From the NCBI GenBank assembly GCA_001515955.1, contig LOES01000027.1, positions 1-64,000 of the forward strand: a DNA stretch of 64,000 nt. Reading direction: 5' to 3'. Position 1 is the first letter of the stretch; every line of letters starts with the position of its first letter. The translations under genes were made by a program, and so were the position numbers. This DNA comes from Clostridia bacterium BRH_c25 (lineage in GTDB: Bacteria; Bacillota_A; Clostridia; Lutisporales; Lutisporaceae). This document shows, piece by piece, positions 36,888-46,019 of this stretch. The notes below the pieces were generated by a model. That model saw nothing but the letters and a program-made list of their open reading frames with translations. It searched no databases and had not been told where the DNA came from.

Positions 36888-38845
36888 CGGATTTAATAAT
36901 TTTTCACGACTCCCATGAAGAGCTATACCGTTTCCCCTTTGGGGCAGCTCCCTGCAGCAGTAAAGTCAATCTGGGGCTTACAGTTCAAACCCTAAAGCCA
37001 GTAAGCTCGGCAGAGGTGGTAATCAGCTCAGAGGGCGGCATTGAACAGAGTATAGCCTTAAGTGTACTGGACAGACAGGGGGAAAAGCTGTATTATTCTG
37101 CCAATGCAGATATGCCGCAGGAGCCGGGACTTATATGGTACTATTTTATGCTGGTCATAGGCGGGGAAAAGCATTATTACGGAAATAATGAAAAATCACT
37201 TGGCGGTGTTGGCCGGGTATACAGCACAATTCCCCCGGGATATCAGATTACAGTGTACCTGGAAGAGGCAAAAACTCCCCATTGGTATAAGAAGGCGATA
37301 ATGTATCAGATATTTGCAGACCGGTTCAGAAACGGCAGCAAGGACGGCAAGGTGCAAAATCCAAAGAAGAACAGCTTTGTATATGCCAACTGGGGGGATA
37401 TTCCCACATATATAAAGGACTGCGATAAGGGAGCCATATCCCGCTGGGACTTTTTCGGAGGGAATCTTCAGGGAGTGATGGACAAGCTGGAATATCTGAA
37501 AGAGCTTGGTATAGCCGTGATCTACCTGAATCCTATTTTTGAAGCGGCCAGCAATCACAAGTATGATACTGGGGATTACAAGAGGATCGACCCTATGTTT
37601 GGCAGCAACGAGGTCTTCAAGGATTTGTGCCAAAAGGCGGAAAAGCTTGGAATATCCATTATTCTGGATGGAGTTTTCAGTCATACCGGCAGTGACAGCC
37701 TGTATTTCAACAGATACGGCAGCTATCCCGGCATCGGGGCATATCAGTCACCGGAATCCCCTTATTATTCCTGGTACCGGTTCAAGTGCTCCAAGGATGA
37801 CTATGAATGCTGGTGGGGAGTTGACAACCTTCCCAATGTCAATGAAATGGATCCGGGATATTTAGACTTTATTATCACAGGTCAGGACAGCGTCATAAAG
37901 TATTGGATGAAGCTTGGGGCAAAGGGCTGGCGTCTGGATGTGGCGGATGAGCTTCCTGATGAGTTCATTCATTTGATGCGGAAGACTATGAAAGAGAAGG
38001 ATGCTGATTCAGTGCTTCTGGGAGAAGTGTGGGAGGATGCATCAAACAAGGAAAGCTATGGCAAAAGAAGGGCTTATCTTATGGGAGAGGAACTGGATTC
38101 TGTAATGAATTACCCCTTCAGGGCTATAATGATAGATTTCTTTATGGGAAGACACAATGCAAAGCATGTAAATGAAGTGCTTATGAGTATCTATGAAAAC
38201 TATCCCCTGCATAATTTTTACTGCAATATGAATTTAATAGGCACCCATGACGTTCCAAGGATACTGACCATACTTGGAGAAGCTCCTGAGGAACAGAATA
38301 TGCCACAGTTGGAGAAGGAAAGATACCGTTTGCCGGAAGGGCAGAAAGCCCTCGGGATAGCAAGGCTCAAGCTTCTGTCACTTATACAGATGACCTTTCC
38401 GGGTGTCCCCAGCATATACTATGGGGATGAAGCCGGACTTGAGGGATACAGGGATCCTCTGAACAGAGGAACCTACCCCTGGGGTAGTGAGAATCATGAA
38501 CTGCTTGAATGGTACAAGACCATAACCTCTATAAGAAACAGGTATGATATTTTCAGTACAGGGAAATGGATTCCCGTATATGCTGAAGGGGATGCATACG
38601 GGTATATAAGAAAAGCAGAAAATGGAACAGATGTATTCGGTGAACAGTGTGAGGACAATACTGCCCTTGTGCTGGTAAACAGAAACAAAGATTCCAAGTG
38701 TCATGTATCCATGGATATTGGCCGCTGGAACAAGGGTATCATGTATGACCTGCTTTCCGGCGGCAAGGCCGTTGACTTTGGAGAAGGTAGAATGGATATT
38801 ATACTGGAGCCCCTGCAGGGGAAGATATATATGAAAAAGCTATAA
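36884..38845 (+). CDS. GH13 alpha-amylase family enzyme (neopullulanase/cyclomaltodextrinase-like)
   Basis: 653 residues. An N-terminal beta-rich domain (about 1-125) resembles a CBM34-like module. The barrel starts at MYQIFADRFRNG. Catalytic regions are GWRLDVADELP (nucleophile Asp), LLGEVWEDAS (acid/base Glu) and LIGTHDVPR (third Asp). It lacks a signal peptide, so it acts in the cytoplasm on glycogen or maltodextrins together with GlgP, with which it overlaps by 4 bases. The exact bond specificity is not readable from sequence. Confidence 0.9.
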   Translation: MTDLIIFHDSHEELYRFPFGAAPCSSKVNLGLTVQTLKPVSSAEVVISSEGGIEQSIALSVLDRQGEKLYYSANADMPQEPGLIWYYFMLVIGGEKHYYGNNEKSLGGVGRVYSTIPPGYQITVYLEEAKTPHWYKKAIMYQIFADRFRNGSKDGKVQNPKKNSFVYANWGDIPTYIKDCDKGAISRWDFFGGNLQGVMDKLEYLKELGIAVIYLNPIFEAASNHKYDTGDYKRIDPMFGSNEVFKDLCQKAEKLGISIILDGVFSHTGSDSLYFNRYGSYPGIGAYQSPESPYYSWYRFKCSKDDYECWWGVDNLPNVNEMDPGYLDFIITGQDSVIKYWMKLGAKGWRLDVADELPDEFIHLMRKTMKEKDADSVLLGEVWEDASNKESYGKRRAYLMGEELDSVMNYPFRAIMIDFFMGRHNAKHVNEVLMSIYENYPLHNFYCNMNLIGTHDVPRILTILGEAPEEQNMPQLEKERYRLPEGQKALGIARLKLLSLIQMTFPGVPSIYYGDEAGLEGYRDPLNRGTYPWGSENHELLEWYKTITSIRNRYDIFSTGKWIPVYAEGDAYGYIRKAENGTDVFGEQCEDNTALVLVNRNKDSKCHVSMDIGRWNKGIMYDLLSGGKAVDFGEGRMDIILEPLQGKIYMKKL

Positions 38846-38862
38846 GAATTAAAGAGGTAGAC

Positions 38863-40623
38863 ATGAGTATAAGAGAATCAATACTCAGACAGAGTGACAC
38901 TGTGCAAGCAGGAAAAAGCCGTAGGGACAGAAAAGACAAGGGAGTATTCTATACTCCTCCCGAGGTTGTAGAGCGAATGACGGAGAAGGTACTGTCGGAT
39001 ATTGACCCGGCAGAAAATCCTTATATAAGAATACTTGATCCTGCCTGCGGTACCGGACTTTTCCTGATAAAGGCCTTCGAGGTATTGAAGAGAAAGTTCG
39101 AAGAAAATTATGATGTCATATTGGACAGGAATAAGGAGTTGGATGGAAAGCTGCAAAAGTATGATATAGGCAGCTTTATTGTTGAAAAAAACCTTTGGGG
39201 TGCCGATATTGATCAGGAAGCCCTGGATACGGCGGGGGAAATACTTATGAGGCTGGCGGGGAAAGAGTGCAGATCGAATGTCTTATGCTGTGACAGCCTT
39301 GTGAGCTGCATGAACGAGACTTGTGAGGAACACGAATTTTGGAACAGCAGGTATGATTTCATAATCGGGAATCCTCCATACATAGGGCATAAGCAAGTAT
39401 CAGGAGAATACAAGAAAGTCCTTCAACAGCTCTATAAGGGTATTTACAAGGACAAGTCCGACATATCCTACTGCTTTCTGAAAAAAGGAATCGATCTGTT
39501 AAAAGAGGGTGGAAGCCTGAGCTTCATTACTTCCAGATACTTTATGGAGGGTCCTTCGGCAGCAGGACTCAGAAAGTATATGGCTGACCGGTGCACTATC
39601 ACTGAGGTAGTAGACTTTTACGGGCAAAGTGTTTTTCAGGATGCGGGAGTAGCTGCCTGTATAGTTACACTCAGGAAAGGAAGCCATGGGGATAGAACTT
39701 CAGTTCTGAAGCATAGGCAAGGTATAAAGGTTTCCAGGATGGAATTATTCACTCCTTCGAATTTTGAGCAATATACTGTGAGCAGTTCGGTATTTAAAGA
39801 GGAGGGCTGGGTGCTTCTGAGTCCGGAGAAATATGAAATATTCTCCATTATGGAAGCAAAGAGCAGCTTGACTCTGAAGGATGTTGCCGAAAGCTACCAG
39901 GGTATCATAACCGGCTGCGACAAGGCTTTCATTGTAAGCCGGAATGAGATAGATGAGTATGGCATCGAAGAGCCATTGCTAAAGCCATGGATTAAGAACA
40001 GTAATGTCAAAAAGCATGATATAAAAGCAGTTGGGCAGTTTCTTATATATTCAGACTTTATCAAGGCGGAAGAGGATTTTCCAAACGCTGTACGATATAT
40101 CGCAAGCTGCAGGGATAAACTTATGGAGAGAAGAGAGTGCAGGCGTGGAGTAAGGAAATGGTACCAGCTGCAATGGGGCAGAACCAATGAAATCTTTGAG
40201 ACTCCCAAAATAGTATATCCCTTCAAGTCCCCTGACAGCCGTTTTGCAGTTGATGAAGCGGGCTACTACTGCAGTGCGGACATATACAGCCTGAAGCTCA
40301 AGAAGGAATATGAAGGAAGCTTGTCACTGAATTATATTTCTGCCATACTTAATTCCGGACTTTTTGAATTCTATTTCAAATGCTATGCAAAGAAAATAAG
40401 TAAGAATCTTTATGATTATTACCCCAACACCGTTCTAAGAATGAAAATTCCTATGCCTGAAGCAGGAAATCCAATACAGCAAATGGCCAATGAGCTTGCA
40501 TACTGTAAAAATGAGGATAACAAAAAAACTATTATATATGAAATCGACAGGGAAGTATATAAGCTGTATGGCTTAAACGAAAGACAGATAGAGATCATAG
40601 GGAACGGTTCGGGTATTCCTTAA
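38863..40623 (+). CDS. camA: orphan N6-adenine DNA methyltransferase, CamA-like
   Basis: 586 residues. Motif I DPACGTG is at 59-65, catalytic NPPY at 170-173, and a large C-terminal recognition region follows. Several stretches agree closely with what I remember of Clostridioides difficile CamA, the orphan CAAAAA methyltransferase needed for normal sporulation: NPPYIGHK, GIITGCDKAFI, RREC-x2-G-x-RKWY-x-LQWGR, and a closing KISKNLYDYYP. The size is nearly the same as CamA (577). No nuclease gene is adjacent, so it is an orphan as in C. difficile. It follows the glycogen genes by 17 bases on the same strand. The target sequence is inferred, not read. Confidence 0.75.
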   Translation: MSIRESILRQSDTVQAGKSRRDRKDKGVFYTPPEVVERMTEKVLSDIDPAENPYIRILDPACGTGLFLIKAFEVLKRKFEENYDVILDRNKELDGKLQKYDIGSFIVEKNLWGADIDQEALDTAGEILMRLAGKECRSNVLCCDSLVSCMNETCEEHEFWNSRYDFIIGNPPYIGHKQVSGEYKKVLQQLYKGIYKDKSDISYCFLKKGIDLLKEGGSLSFITSRYFMEGPSAAGLRKYMADRCTITEVVDFYGQSVFQDAGVAACIVTLRKGSHGDRTSVLKHRQGIKVSRMELFTPSNFEQYTVSSSVFKEEGWVLLSPEKYEIFSIMEAKSSLTLKDVAESYQGIITGCDKAFIVSRNEIDEYGIEEPLLKPWIKNSNVKKHDIKAVGQFLIYSDFIKAEEDFPNAVRYIASCRDKLMERRECRRGVRKWYQLQWGRTNEIFETPKIVYPFKSPDSRFAVDEAGYYCSADIYSLKLKKEYEGSLSLNYISAILNSGLFEFYFKCYAKKISKNLYDYYPNTVLRMKIPMPEAGNPIQQMANELAYCKNEDNKKTIIYEIDREVYKLYGLNERQIEIIGNGSGIP

Positions 40624-40632
40624 GGGTATGGT

Positions 40633-40891
40633 GGAACGGGTAACACGGGACACACGGATTTTTACACGGAATAACACGGTTGTTTTTTATTTTTATATTT
40701 GTCATTCTGAACGCAGTGAAGAATCTTATGCTATATGTTGATCGATATATATTTGCAAGTATTGCTCGAGGGTCTAAGATCCTTCGCTATGCTCAGGATG
40801 ACATATGTGGCTATATAGCTTCGATATTGATTTTATTTTTCCCAGCCGTGTGTTCCGTGGGTTTCCGTGTCTTCAGTGTTATCCGTTTCCC
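40633..40891 (-). repeat. 206-bp MITE-like repeat, copy 3, with nested insert
   Basis: GGAACGGGTAACACGG (40633-40648) and the less perfect CAGTGTTATCCGTTTCC (40875-40891) are the termini. Reading the minus strand, the flanks match copies 1 and 2. The centre is replaced by a different 102-bp palindromic repeat (40701-40802). This accounts for most of the 40624-40972 gap. Confidence 0.85.
40701..40802. repeat. GTCATTCTGA-type palindromic repeat nested in copy 3
   Basis: GTCATTCTGAACGCAGTGAA at 40701 pairs, with the rest of the arm to 40726, with the arm at 40777-40802 ending CTCAGGATGAC. Repeats beginning GTCATTCTGAGCG and ending in the inverse are known from many bacterial genomes. Here one lies inside another repeat. 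Confidence 0.8.
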
Positions 40892-40972
40892 CTGACTTAT
40901 AAGGAATGCCCAAGCTTTCCTCGCATCTCGAATCTAGTATCTCGTATCTTTTAAATTTTGGGAGGTGTTGCA

Positions 40973-41659
40973 ATGCTCTTACTTACTGCGGCGGTAGCTC
41001 CATCTGCTGCGTTGCTTTATTACTTCTATACAAGGGATAAATATGAAAAGGAGCCCAGGCTGCTGCTTCTGAAGTCATTCTTGATAGGTGGGGGTCTTGT
41101 AATTCCTGTGCTTTTTGTAGAGATGACCTTGAATATATTCGATATAACTGACAGTAACCTGTTTGCCGCCGGTTATACTGCCTTTGTAGTGGCAGGGCTT
41201 GTAGAGGAAGCCTTCAAATTTTTATTTTTTTTCCTGTACATATGGAAGAATAGAGAGTTTAATGAAATGTACGACGGAATAGTGTATGCAGTCTTTATCT
41301 CCTTAGGCTTTGCTACTGTGGAGAATCTTGCATATGTGCTTTCAACCGGTCTTAACACTGCAATTGTAAGATCTCTGACTGCTGTGCCTGCTCATGCGCT
41401 TTTTGCGGTGGTCATGGGCTATTATTTAGGCATTGCAAGATTTGCGAAGCCGCAGTATAAGAGGAAGTACATATGGCTTGGCTTTATCAGTCCGGTAATA
41501 CTTCATGGGATATATGATTTTATGCTGCTTTCACAGAAATTCTATTTGCTGGTGCTCTTTATACCTTACATGCTATATCTCTGGAAAAGAGGACTCAGGC
41601 ACGTGGATGAGCTGGTGGAATTCTCACCCTTCAGGGATGAAGAGGGGGAAGGGCAATAG
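40973..41659 (+). CDS. prsW: PrsW-family glutamic intramembrane protease
   Basis: 228 residues and about seven hydrophobic segments. Signature motifs are YEKEPRLLLLKSFLIGG, GLVEEAFKF (EExxK), TVENLAYV (ENxxY) and the later His residues in PAHALFAVVMGYY and ILHGIYDF. In Bacillus PrsW cleaves the anti-sigma factor RsiW; no such target is nearby. The ATG at 40973 follows GGGAGGTG. A short upstream region (40921-40950) has repeated TCTCGAATC/TCTCGTATC words also seen at 43876-43908. Confidence 0.88.
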   Translation: MLLLTAAVAPSAALLYYFYTRDKYEKEPRLLLLKSFLIGGGLVIPVLFVEMTLNIFDITDSNLFAAGYTAFVVAGLVEEAFKFLFFFLYIWKNREFNEMYDGIVYAVFISLGFATVENLAYVLSTGLNTAIVRSLTAVPAHALFAVVMGYYLGIARFAKPQYKRKYIWLGFISPVILHGIYDFMLLSQKFYLLVLFIPYMLYLWKRGLRHVDELVEFSPFRDEEGEGQ

Positions 41660-41681
41660 GCAACCCCGCAACCCCATATTC

Positions 41682-42773
41682 CTAATGTATATAGCTTACT
41701 TCCCTGTTCTTGCTTATATAGTCTACAAATGCCTCCAGCCTTGTCTGAAAGCCTGCTTCACCGGTCTGCTCATCAACAATCAGATACAGTATCGGGATAC
41801 CGTAATCCTTTTCCACCTGAGGGAGTATTGCACGGGATACTATTTCCGGCATACAGGTCATGGGATAAATCTGAATAAGCCCGTTGTAGCCCATCATTGC
41901 ATAATGTACTGCATGGCCGAGGCACTCCTGCGAATGCCCTCCAATGAGAGTGGGCAGGTAGGGCTTAGAAAGCTTCTTTTCCAGCTTGTAGCCCTTACGT
42001 CCGGTAACGGGCAGTATGACAGTGTTACGAGCCCAATCCTTTACTGTCATCGATCTGTGTACCTCTACTCCCAAGTCTCCGAGTCTTTCCTCAACATCAA
42101 GATTAGTGAAAGGTTCAATGATTGTATATATCTCACCGATAATCCCGATTTTTACAGGCTTGAAGCTGGTGTCTATATTGATTTTTCTTATCCGGCTCCC
42201 GGTCTCACGGATTAGCTCCAGCATCTGGGCCGTGCCCTTGGCATTCATAACATCCTTCTTAAACTCATGGAGGATGCTTTTCAATTCCGCTTTGTTGACA
42301 GCTCTTGGTCTTGTATAATAAACCAGTTCATTCAGGCTGTCTACTTCACAGCATACCTTATATGCATTCATGAAGGCTCTTATAATATTTGCATTGCTGC
42401 CTCCGCCCAATTTCTTAATAGACTCATAAAACTTCCTATACCCTTCCTTGGGAGGATCAAGGATTATGATATCAATGTCTTTATACCCGGCCTCCTCCAG
42501 GGCTTGCTTCTGCAATGGGCCATAGTAGCCAAACCGGCACGGCCCGCAGCTTCCGGTTATGAGTATGGTATCTGCTCCAGCATTGATGCTGTTTATATAA
42601 TTTCCAAGCATTATTTTATATGGCAGGCATACGGTTTCCGGCGAGATGGAAGAACCGAGCCTCAAGGTGGAATTGGTAGTAAATGCAGGCACTACACTTT
42701 CCACGCCTATGTCGTCCATAAGACTCTTAACTGCTATATATGCTTCGCCCATGTGCGGATAAGTAAGACGCAT
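41682..42773 (-). CDS. 2-hydroxyacyl-CoA dehydratase D-component-like protein (activase-associated)
   Basis: 363 residues. CLPYKIMLGNY and GSCGPCRFGYYG carry cysteines suited to a [4Fe-4S] cluster, and the C-terminal end reads LIVDEQTGEAGFQTRLEAF. This D-component-like family (often annotated with DUF2229 or as CoA protein activase) comes in pairs, as here. No acyl-CoA substrate gene is nearby, so it is probably not a fermentation dehydratase. It overlaps the upstream partner by 47 bases. RBS GGAGG. Confidence 0.75.
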   Translation of the reverse strand: MRLTYPHMGEAYIAVKSLMDDIGVESVVPAFTTNSTLRLGSSISPETVCLPYKIMLGNYINSINAGADTILITGSCGPCRFGYYGPLQKQALEEAGYKDIDIIILDPPKEGYRKFYESIKKLGGGSNANIIRAFMNAYKVCCEVDSLNELVYYTRPRAVNKAELKSILHEFKKDVMNAKGTAQMLELIRETGSRIRKINIDTSFKPVKIGIIGEIYTIIEPFTNLDVEERLGDLGVEVHRSMTVKDWARNTVILPVTGRKGYKLEKKLSKPYLPTLIGGHSQECLGHAVHYAMMGYNGLIQIYPMTCMPEIVSRAILPQVEKDYGIPILYLIVDEQTGEAGFQTRLEAFVDYISKNREVSYIH

Positions 42774-43731
42774 TTGTATTCCTCCAATCCAATAAGTCGA
42801 AAAACGCCTCTATCCGGGTGTTGAAGCCTGCATCACCTGTATGCTCATCAATATTCAACACCATGAAGGGTTTTTTATAATATTTTCTTGCCTGTTTCTC
42901 AATGAACTCTCCGGCCAGGGAATCCACTCCGCAGCCGAAGGCCGTAATTGCCAGCATTCCATCAATAGAGCTATTGTCCATTATGTATAATGCACTGCCT
43001 ATAAGGTCTTTGCCGCTGCTCCAGAACATTCTCTTTGAAAGCTCCATGCACCTTTCATTTATTATATGAGGGTCCAGCATATCGGGAGTTATTATATCAA
43101 TACCCCGTTCTCTGAGCTTTTTTATCAAGCCCATGTTTACAAAGTTGTCATATAGAAGATAAGGATGTCCTATAAGGCCTATCCTGGCTTTGGTTTTATA
43201 TGACATGTGCGGTATGGCTGCAATCACATAGTCTGGGGTATTACCTTTATGAACAGCAGCTTCAAACTCCCTATTAGCCTTCATTGCTGCACTTATTCCC
43301 TTGTTAATCCTCACCGGATTTTTGAATTTCAGTGAAAATGCCATTTTATAAAGTGCTTTTACAAGCTCCCTTTGGTTCTTTATAAGGTTTATCTCCGTAT
43401 CAATCAGGGGGGGCAGATCAGGAACGGAATATTTGATCATTTCGGGAAGACCACCGAATTTGGGACATATATATTCACCCTTTGATACGCTTGTCAGGCG
43501 TGGTACCAGCATGCGGTCCACCTTATCCCTCAAATTGTATGCATGACCATGGTATACCTTTACCGGCAGGCATGCATCATCTATGCTGTACAGCACACCT
43601 TTATCAAGTATTTCCTTTGTGGTTTCAGGAGAGGGAACAACTTCAGCCCCCAACTCTGTAAGAAAGGTCTGTATAAAGGGATAATACTTGTAAAAATACA
43701 TTCCCCGGGGAATGCCAACTTTTACAGCCAC
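42727..43731 (-). CDS. DUF2229-type 2-hydroxyacyl-CoA dehydratase-like protein
   Basis: 334 residues. IPRGMYFYKYYPFIQTFL is the DUF2229 start. DDACLPVKVYHGH and FGCGVDSLAGEF have the paired cysteines, and the C terminus VLNIDEHTGDAGFNTRIEAFFD parallels that of the next gene. In other Firmicutes these domains are fused to an activase ATPase. Here the activase is separate at 23986-24972. The start is GTG after AGAGGTGA. First gene of the two-gene unit. Confidence 0.78.
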   Translation of the reverse strand: MAVKVGIPRGMYFYKYYPFIQTFLTELGAEVVPSPETTKEILDKGVLYSIDDACLPVKVYHGHAYNLRDKVDRMLVPRLTSVSKGEYICPKFGGLPEMIKYSVPDLPPLIDTEINLIKNQRELVKALYKMAFSLKFKNPVRINKGISAAMKANREFEAAVHKGNTPDYVIAAIPHMSYKTKARIGLIGHPYLLYDNFVNMGLIKKLRERGIDIITPDMLDPHIINERCMELSKRMFWSSGKDLIGSALYIMDNSSIDGMLAITAFGCGVDSLAGEFIEKQARKYYKKPFMVLNIDEHTGDAGFNTRIEAFFDLLDWRNTNASYLSAHGRSIYSS

Positions 43732-43792
43732 TGAATCACCTCTTTCCTGTAATATTATTTACAAAAGGAAGAGGTTTAAAACAAAAATAAAA

Positions 43793-43828
43793 AAAATCAG
43801 AAGCATGTTATTTATACTTCTGATTTTA
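43793..43828. terminator. bidirectional terminator
   Basis: AAAATCAGAAG and CTTCTGATTTT pair around a 13-base loop. It lies upstream of the DUF2229 gene start and downstream of the chromate transporter pair in minus-strand order, so it ends the chr unit. Confidence 0.75.
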
Positions 43829-43906
43829 TGGGCAATGGGCAATAGGCTCAGGTAGAGCTTCGAAGCCCTGCCACTACTCTAGAATCTCGTATCTCGAATC
43901 CTGTAT

Positions 43907-44437
43907 CTACAGTACTCCGTAGAATATTACTCCAAGCACCCCGGATATAAGTATCGCAATTATCGGGTTTATTTTCAGCTTATAGACTCCTGTAAAAATC
44001 AGCAATGCTATTATGATACCTTTATAATCAACAATTGAGACCTTTCCGATCTTTATACAAGCGGCGCCTATAAGGCCCAATACAGCAGGTCTTATACCGC
44101 GAATAACCCAGGTGACCTGATCCAGATGCTTGAACTTATTATAATAGATAGTTACAAGCAGTGTAATTGCAATAGGCATCAATACAACTCCCAGTGTAGC
44201 GACGGCTGACCCTGCCAGAGCACCCACCTTGAAGCCTACGAAGGTTGATGAGTTAACAGCTATGGGACCGGGAGTCATTTCAGCTATAGCAACTACATCA
44301 ATGAAATCCTCCGGTGAAATCCAGCCGTTGTTTTCGATAACCTCTTGCTGTATCAGGGATAATACTGCATATCCTCCGCCAAAGCTAAAGGCTCCGATCT
44401 TGAGGAAAGTCAGGAAAAGCTTTAATAGTGCAATCAT
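43907..44437 (-). CDS. chrA: chromate transporter family protein, half-size (C-terminal partner)
   Basis: 176 residues, one CHR domain. GAFSFGGGYAVLSLIQQEVIE and MTPGPIAVNSSTFVGFKVG are the family motifs. Short-chain CHR proteins are encoded in adjacent pairs and act together as a membrane transporter. Chromate is the named substrate, although the physiological one in anaerobes is unclear. The first 4 bases overlap the end of the partner gene. Confidence 0.88.
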   Translation of the reverse strand: MIALLKLFLTFLKIGAFSFGGGYAVLSLIQQEVIENNGWISPEDFIDVVAIAEMTPGPIAVNSSTFVGFKVGALAGSAVATLGVVLMPIAITLLVTIYYNKFKHLDQVTWVIRGIRPAVLGLIGAACIKIGKVSIVDYKGIIIALLIFTGVYKLKINPIIAILISGVLGVIFYGVL

Positions 44438-44967
44438 ACCTTCGTCTCCTTTCTAAGGAGAAAAAATCCCAATACTCCGCAAATAACTATGGTCACTATA
44501 GGGTGGAAATCCAGGAGAAGAATCAATAACAATACCGACACAGATACTGAAATGTTAACAAAATTAACACCCATTGACTTTGTAAGCTTCACCATGGCAA
44601 AAGCGATCAGTGCTGCTACTGCAGGTCTTATTCCTGCAAATACATGCTCAACAATGGGATTTTCACGTATAGCGGTGAAAAACATCGCAATAGCCAGTAT
44701 TATCAGGAAGGAAGGCATGACTGCTCCGAGAGCGGCAGAAATTGCGCCTTTTAAGCCAGCTGTTCTGTATCCTACAAAAGTGGCGCAATTAATTGCCAAG
44801 GGGCCAGGAAGGCTGTTGGTAACTGCAATGGAATCCAGAAATTCTTCCTCACCCAACCATTTCTTATTGTCCACAACTTCCTTTTGTATAATGGGAAGCA
44901 TTGCATAGCCTCCGCCGATTGTAAAAGAGCCTATCTTGAAAAAAGTAAGGAATATATCAAAAAGCAT
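44434..44967 (-). CDS. chrA: chromate transporter family protein, half-size (N-terminal partner)
   Basis: 177 residues with GSFTIGGGYAMLPIIQKEVVD and SLPGPLAINCATFVGYRTAG, the same CHR signatures as its neighbour. It lies 10 bases after the 5-formyl-THF cyclo-ligase gene on the same strand. RBS AGAGGTGA. Confidence 0.88.
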   Translation of the reverse strand: MLFDIFLTFFKIGSFTIGGGYAMLPIIQKEVVDNKKWLGEEEFLDSIAVTNSLPGPLAINCATFVGYRTAGLKGAISAALGAVMPSFLIILAIAMFFTAIRENPIVEHVFAGIRPAVAALIAFAMVKLTKSMGVNFVNISVSVSVLLLILLLDFHPIVTIVICGVLGFFLLRKETKV

Positions 44968-44977
44968 ATTATCACCT

Positions 44978-45556
44978 CTATCTATTATTATAAGTGCAGC
45001 GTATTGTACTTTTTTCAGTTATTATGTAATCTGTGGGAATATCGTGTTCTTCTGAAGGAACGTGGTCAACAACCTGAAAGAAATAAGCAAGAGCGGCTTT
45101 AACAGCACCAGGCCGCAGACGCTTCATAAATCTGTCGTAATAGCCTGCCCCAAAGCCTATTCTGTTTCCTGAATTATCGAAGGCTATACCGGGAATGAGC
45201 ACCAGGTCAACCAGGCTGCTGTCGGATAATCTTATATATTCCGGCATGGGTTCCCGTATGCCGTAATGGCCTGATTGCAGCTCTTCCAGACTTGTAATCC
45301 TTGAAATGCAAAGCTCATGGGTTTCCGGTATGCATATTGGTATATATACTTTTTTGTTATGCAGAAGGCAGTAATTTATAATAAAATCGGTCTTCACCTC
45401 ATTTCTAAAATCCAGATACACCATTACGTGAGTTGATCTATTAAAAAAGGCATTTTCCCTTAAATTGAAGAAAATACTTTCACTGAGGCAGTATACCTCA
45501 TCATCAGATAATTTGTTCCTTATATCAAGAACCTGCTTTCTAATTGTGTCCTTCAT
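44978..45556 (-). CDS. 5-formyltetrahydrofolate cyclo-ligase
   Basis: 192 residues. RNKLSDDEVYCLSESIFFNL at the N terminus and the C-terminal NRIGFGAGYYDRFM match the ATP and folate sites of MTHFS. The enzyme returns 5-formyl-THF to the folate pool. The ATG at 45556 is preferred because GTGGAGGG, which a longer frame would use as codons, is its ribosome site. It heads a three-gene unit with the chr pair. Confidence 0.92.
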   Translation of the reverse strand: MKDTIRKQVLDIRNKLSDDEVYCLSESIFFNLRENAFFNRSTHVMVYLDFRNEVKTDFIINYCLLHNKKVYIPICIPETHELCISRITSLEELQSGHYGIREPMPEYIRLSDSSLVDLVLIPGIAFDNSGNRIGFGAGYYDRFMKRLRPGAVKAALAYFFQVVDHVPSEEHDIPTDYIITEKSTIRCTYNNR

Positions 45557-45596
45557 ATGTCCCTCCACGTTTCTGCTATGCCATTCTCATAGTACT

Positions 45597-45703
45597 ATAT
45601 GTTTCGCACTAAATCCATTACATAATTGTTCAATAGTGCGAAACGTTTTCCTTGATGTTATAAATCGCTTCTATTCTATGTAATCTTCTTTGTGCGATTT
45701 ATA
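45597..45703 (-). repeat. intact type A two-hairpin element
   Basis: Stem GTTTCGCACTA (45601-45611) with TAGTGCGAAAC (45634-45644). The spacer reads AACATCAAGGAAAAC on the minus strand. Stem TATAAATCGC (45659-45668) with GCGATTTATA (45694-45703). It is the uninterrupted version of 14542-14754. It lies upstream of the cyclo-ligase gene in the same orientation. The rest of the 45557-46019 gap is AT-rich, with no frame I trust. Confidence 0.85.
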
Positions 45704-45956
45704 TAATAGTATCATTAATAATATAGTCGGCGCAATTGGAAATTTGTATGTAGGCTTGCTTTTACAAAACCGGGAAAAGGTTCTAGAAGTTTTTGCGCTT
45801 ATCATGAGGTGTATTCAGGTATGGCTTTAAAGAAAAATATTATCTCGAAATCAGTTATTTTTCAGACATTAACTGTCAGCCTCCGTATATTATTATGAAA
45901 GATAATTGTAAAAGATAAGTGAACGTGAAGCAAAAAGAATACATTACTCGTATTAC

Positions 45957-46012
45957 ATATTGAACCTGCGTTCAATATAGAACTCATAATGTTGTTCGTA
46001 AAATATAGGAGG
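45957..46012 (+). repeat. deleted type C element supplying an RBS
   Basis: ATATTGAA (45957-45964) and TTCAATAT (45971-45978) are the outer arms of the first type C stem with a shortened loop. The final AATGTTGTTCGTAAAATATAG corresponds to the type C end and runs into GAGG, 7 bases before the ATG at 46020. The second left arm and spacer are gone. Confidence 0.6.
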
Positions 46013-46019
46013 TAATATA

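Noticed and set aside
43876..43908. TCTCGAATC/TCTCGTATC words, also at 40921-40950
   Set aside because: Short degenerate repeats without clear boundaries; noted under prsW but not given as separate elements.
45831..45897. Short frame starting MALKKNIISKSVIFQ
   Set aside because: It ends after 25 codons, has a poorly placed ribosome site and no family match, so it is not reported as a gene.
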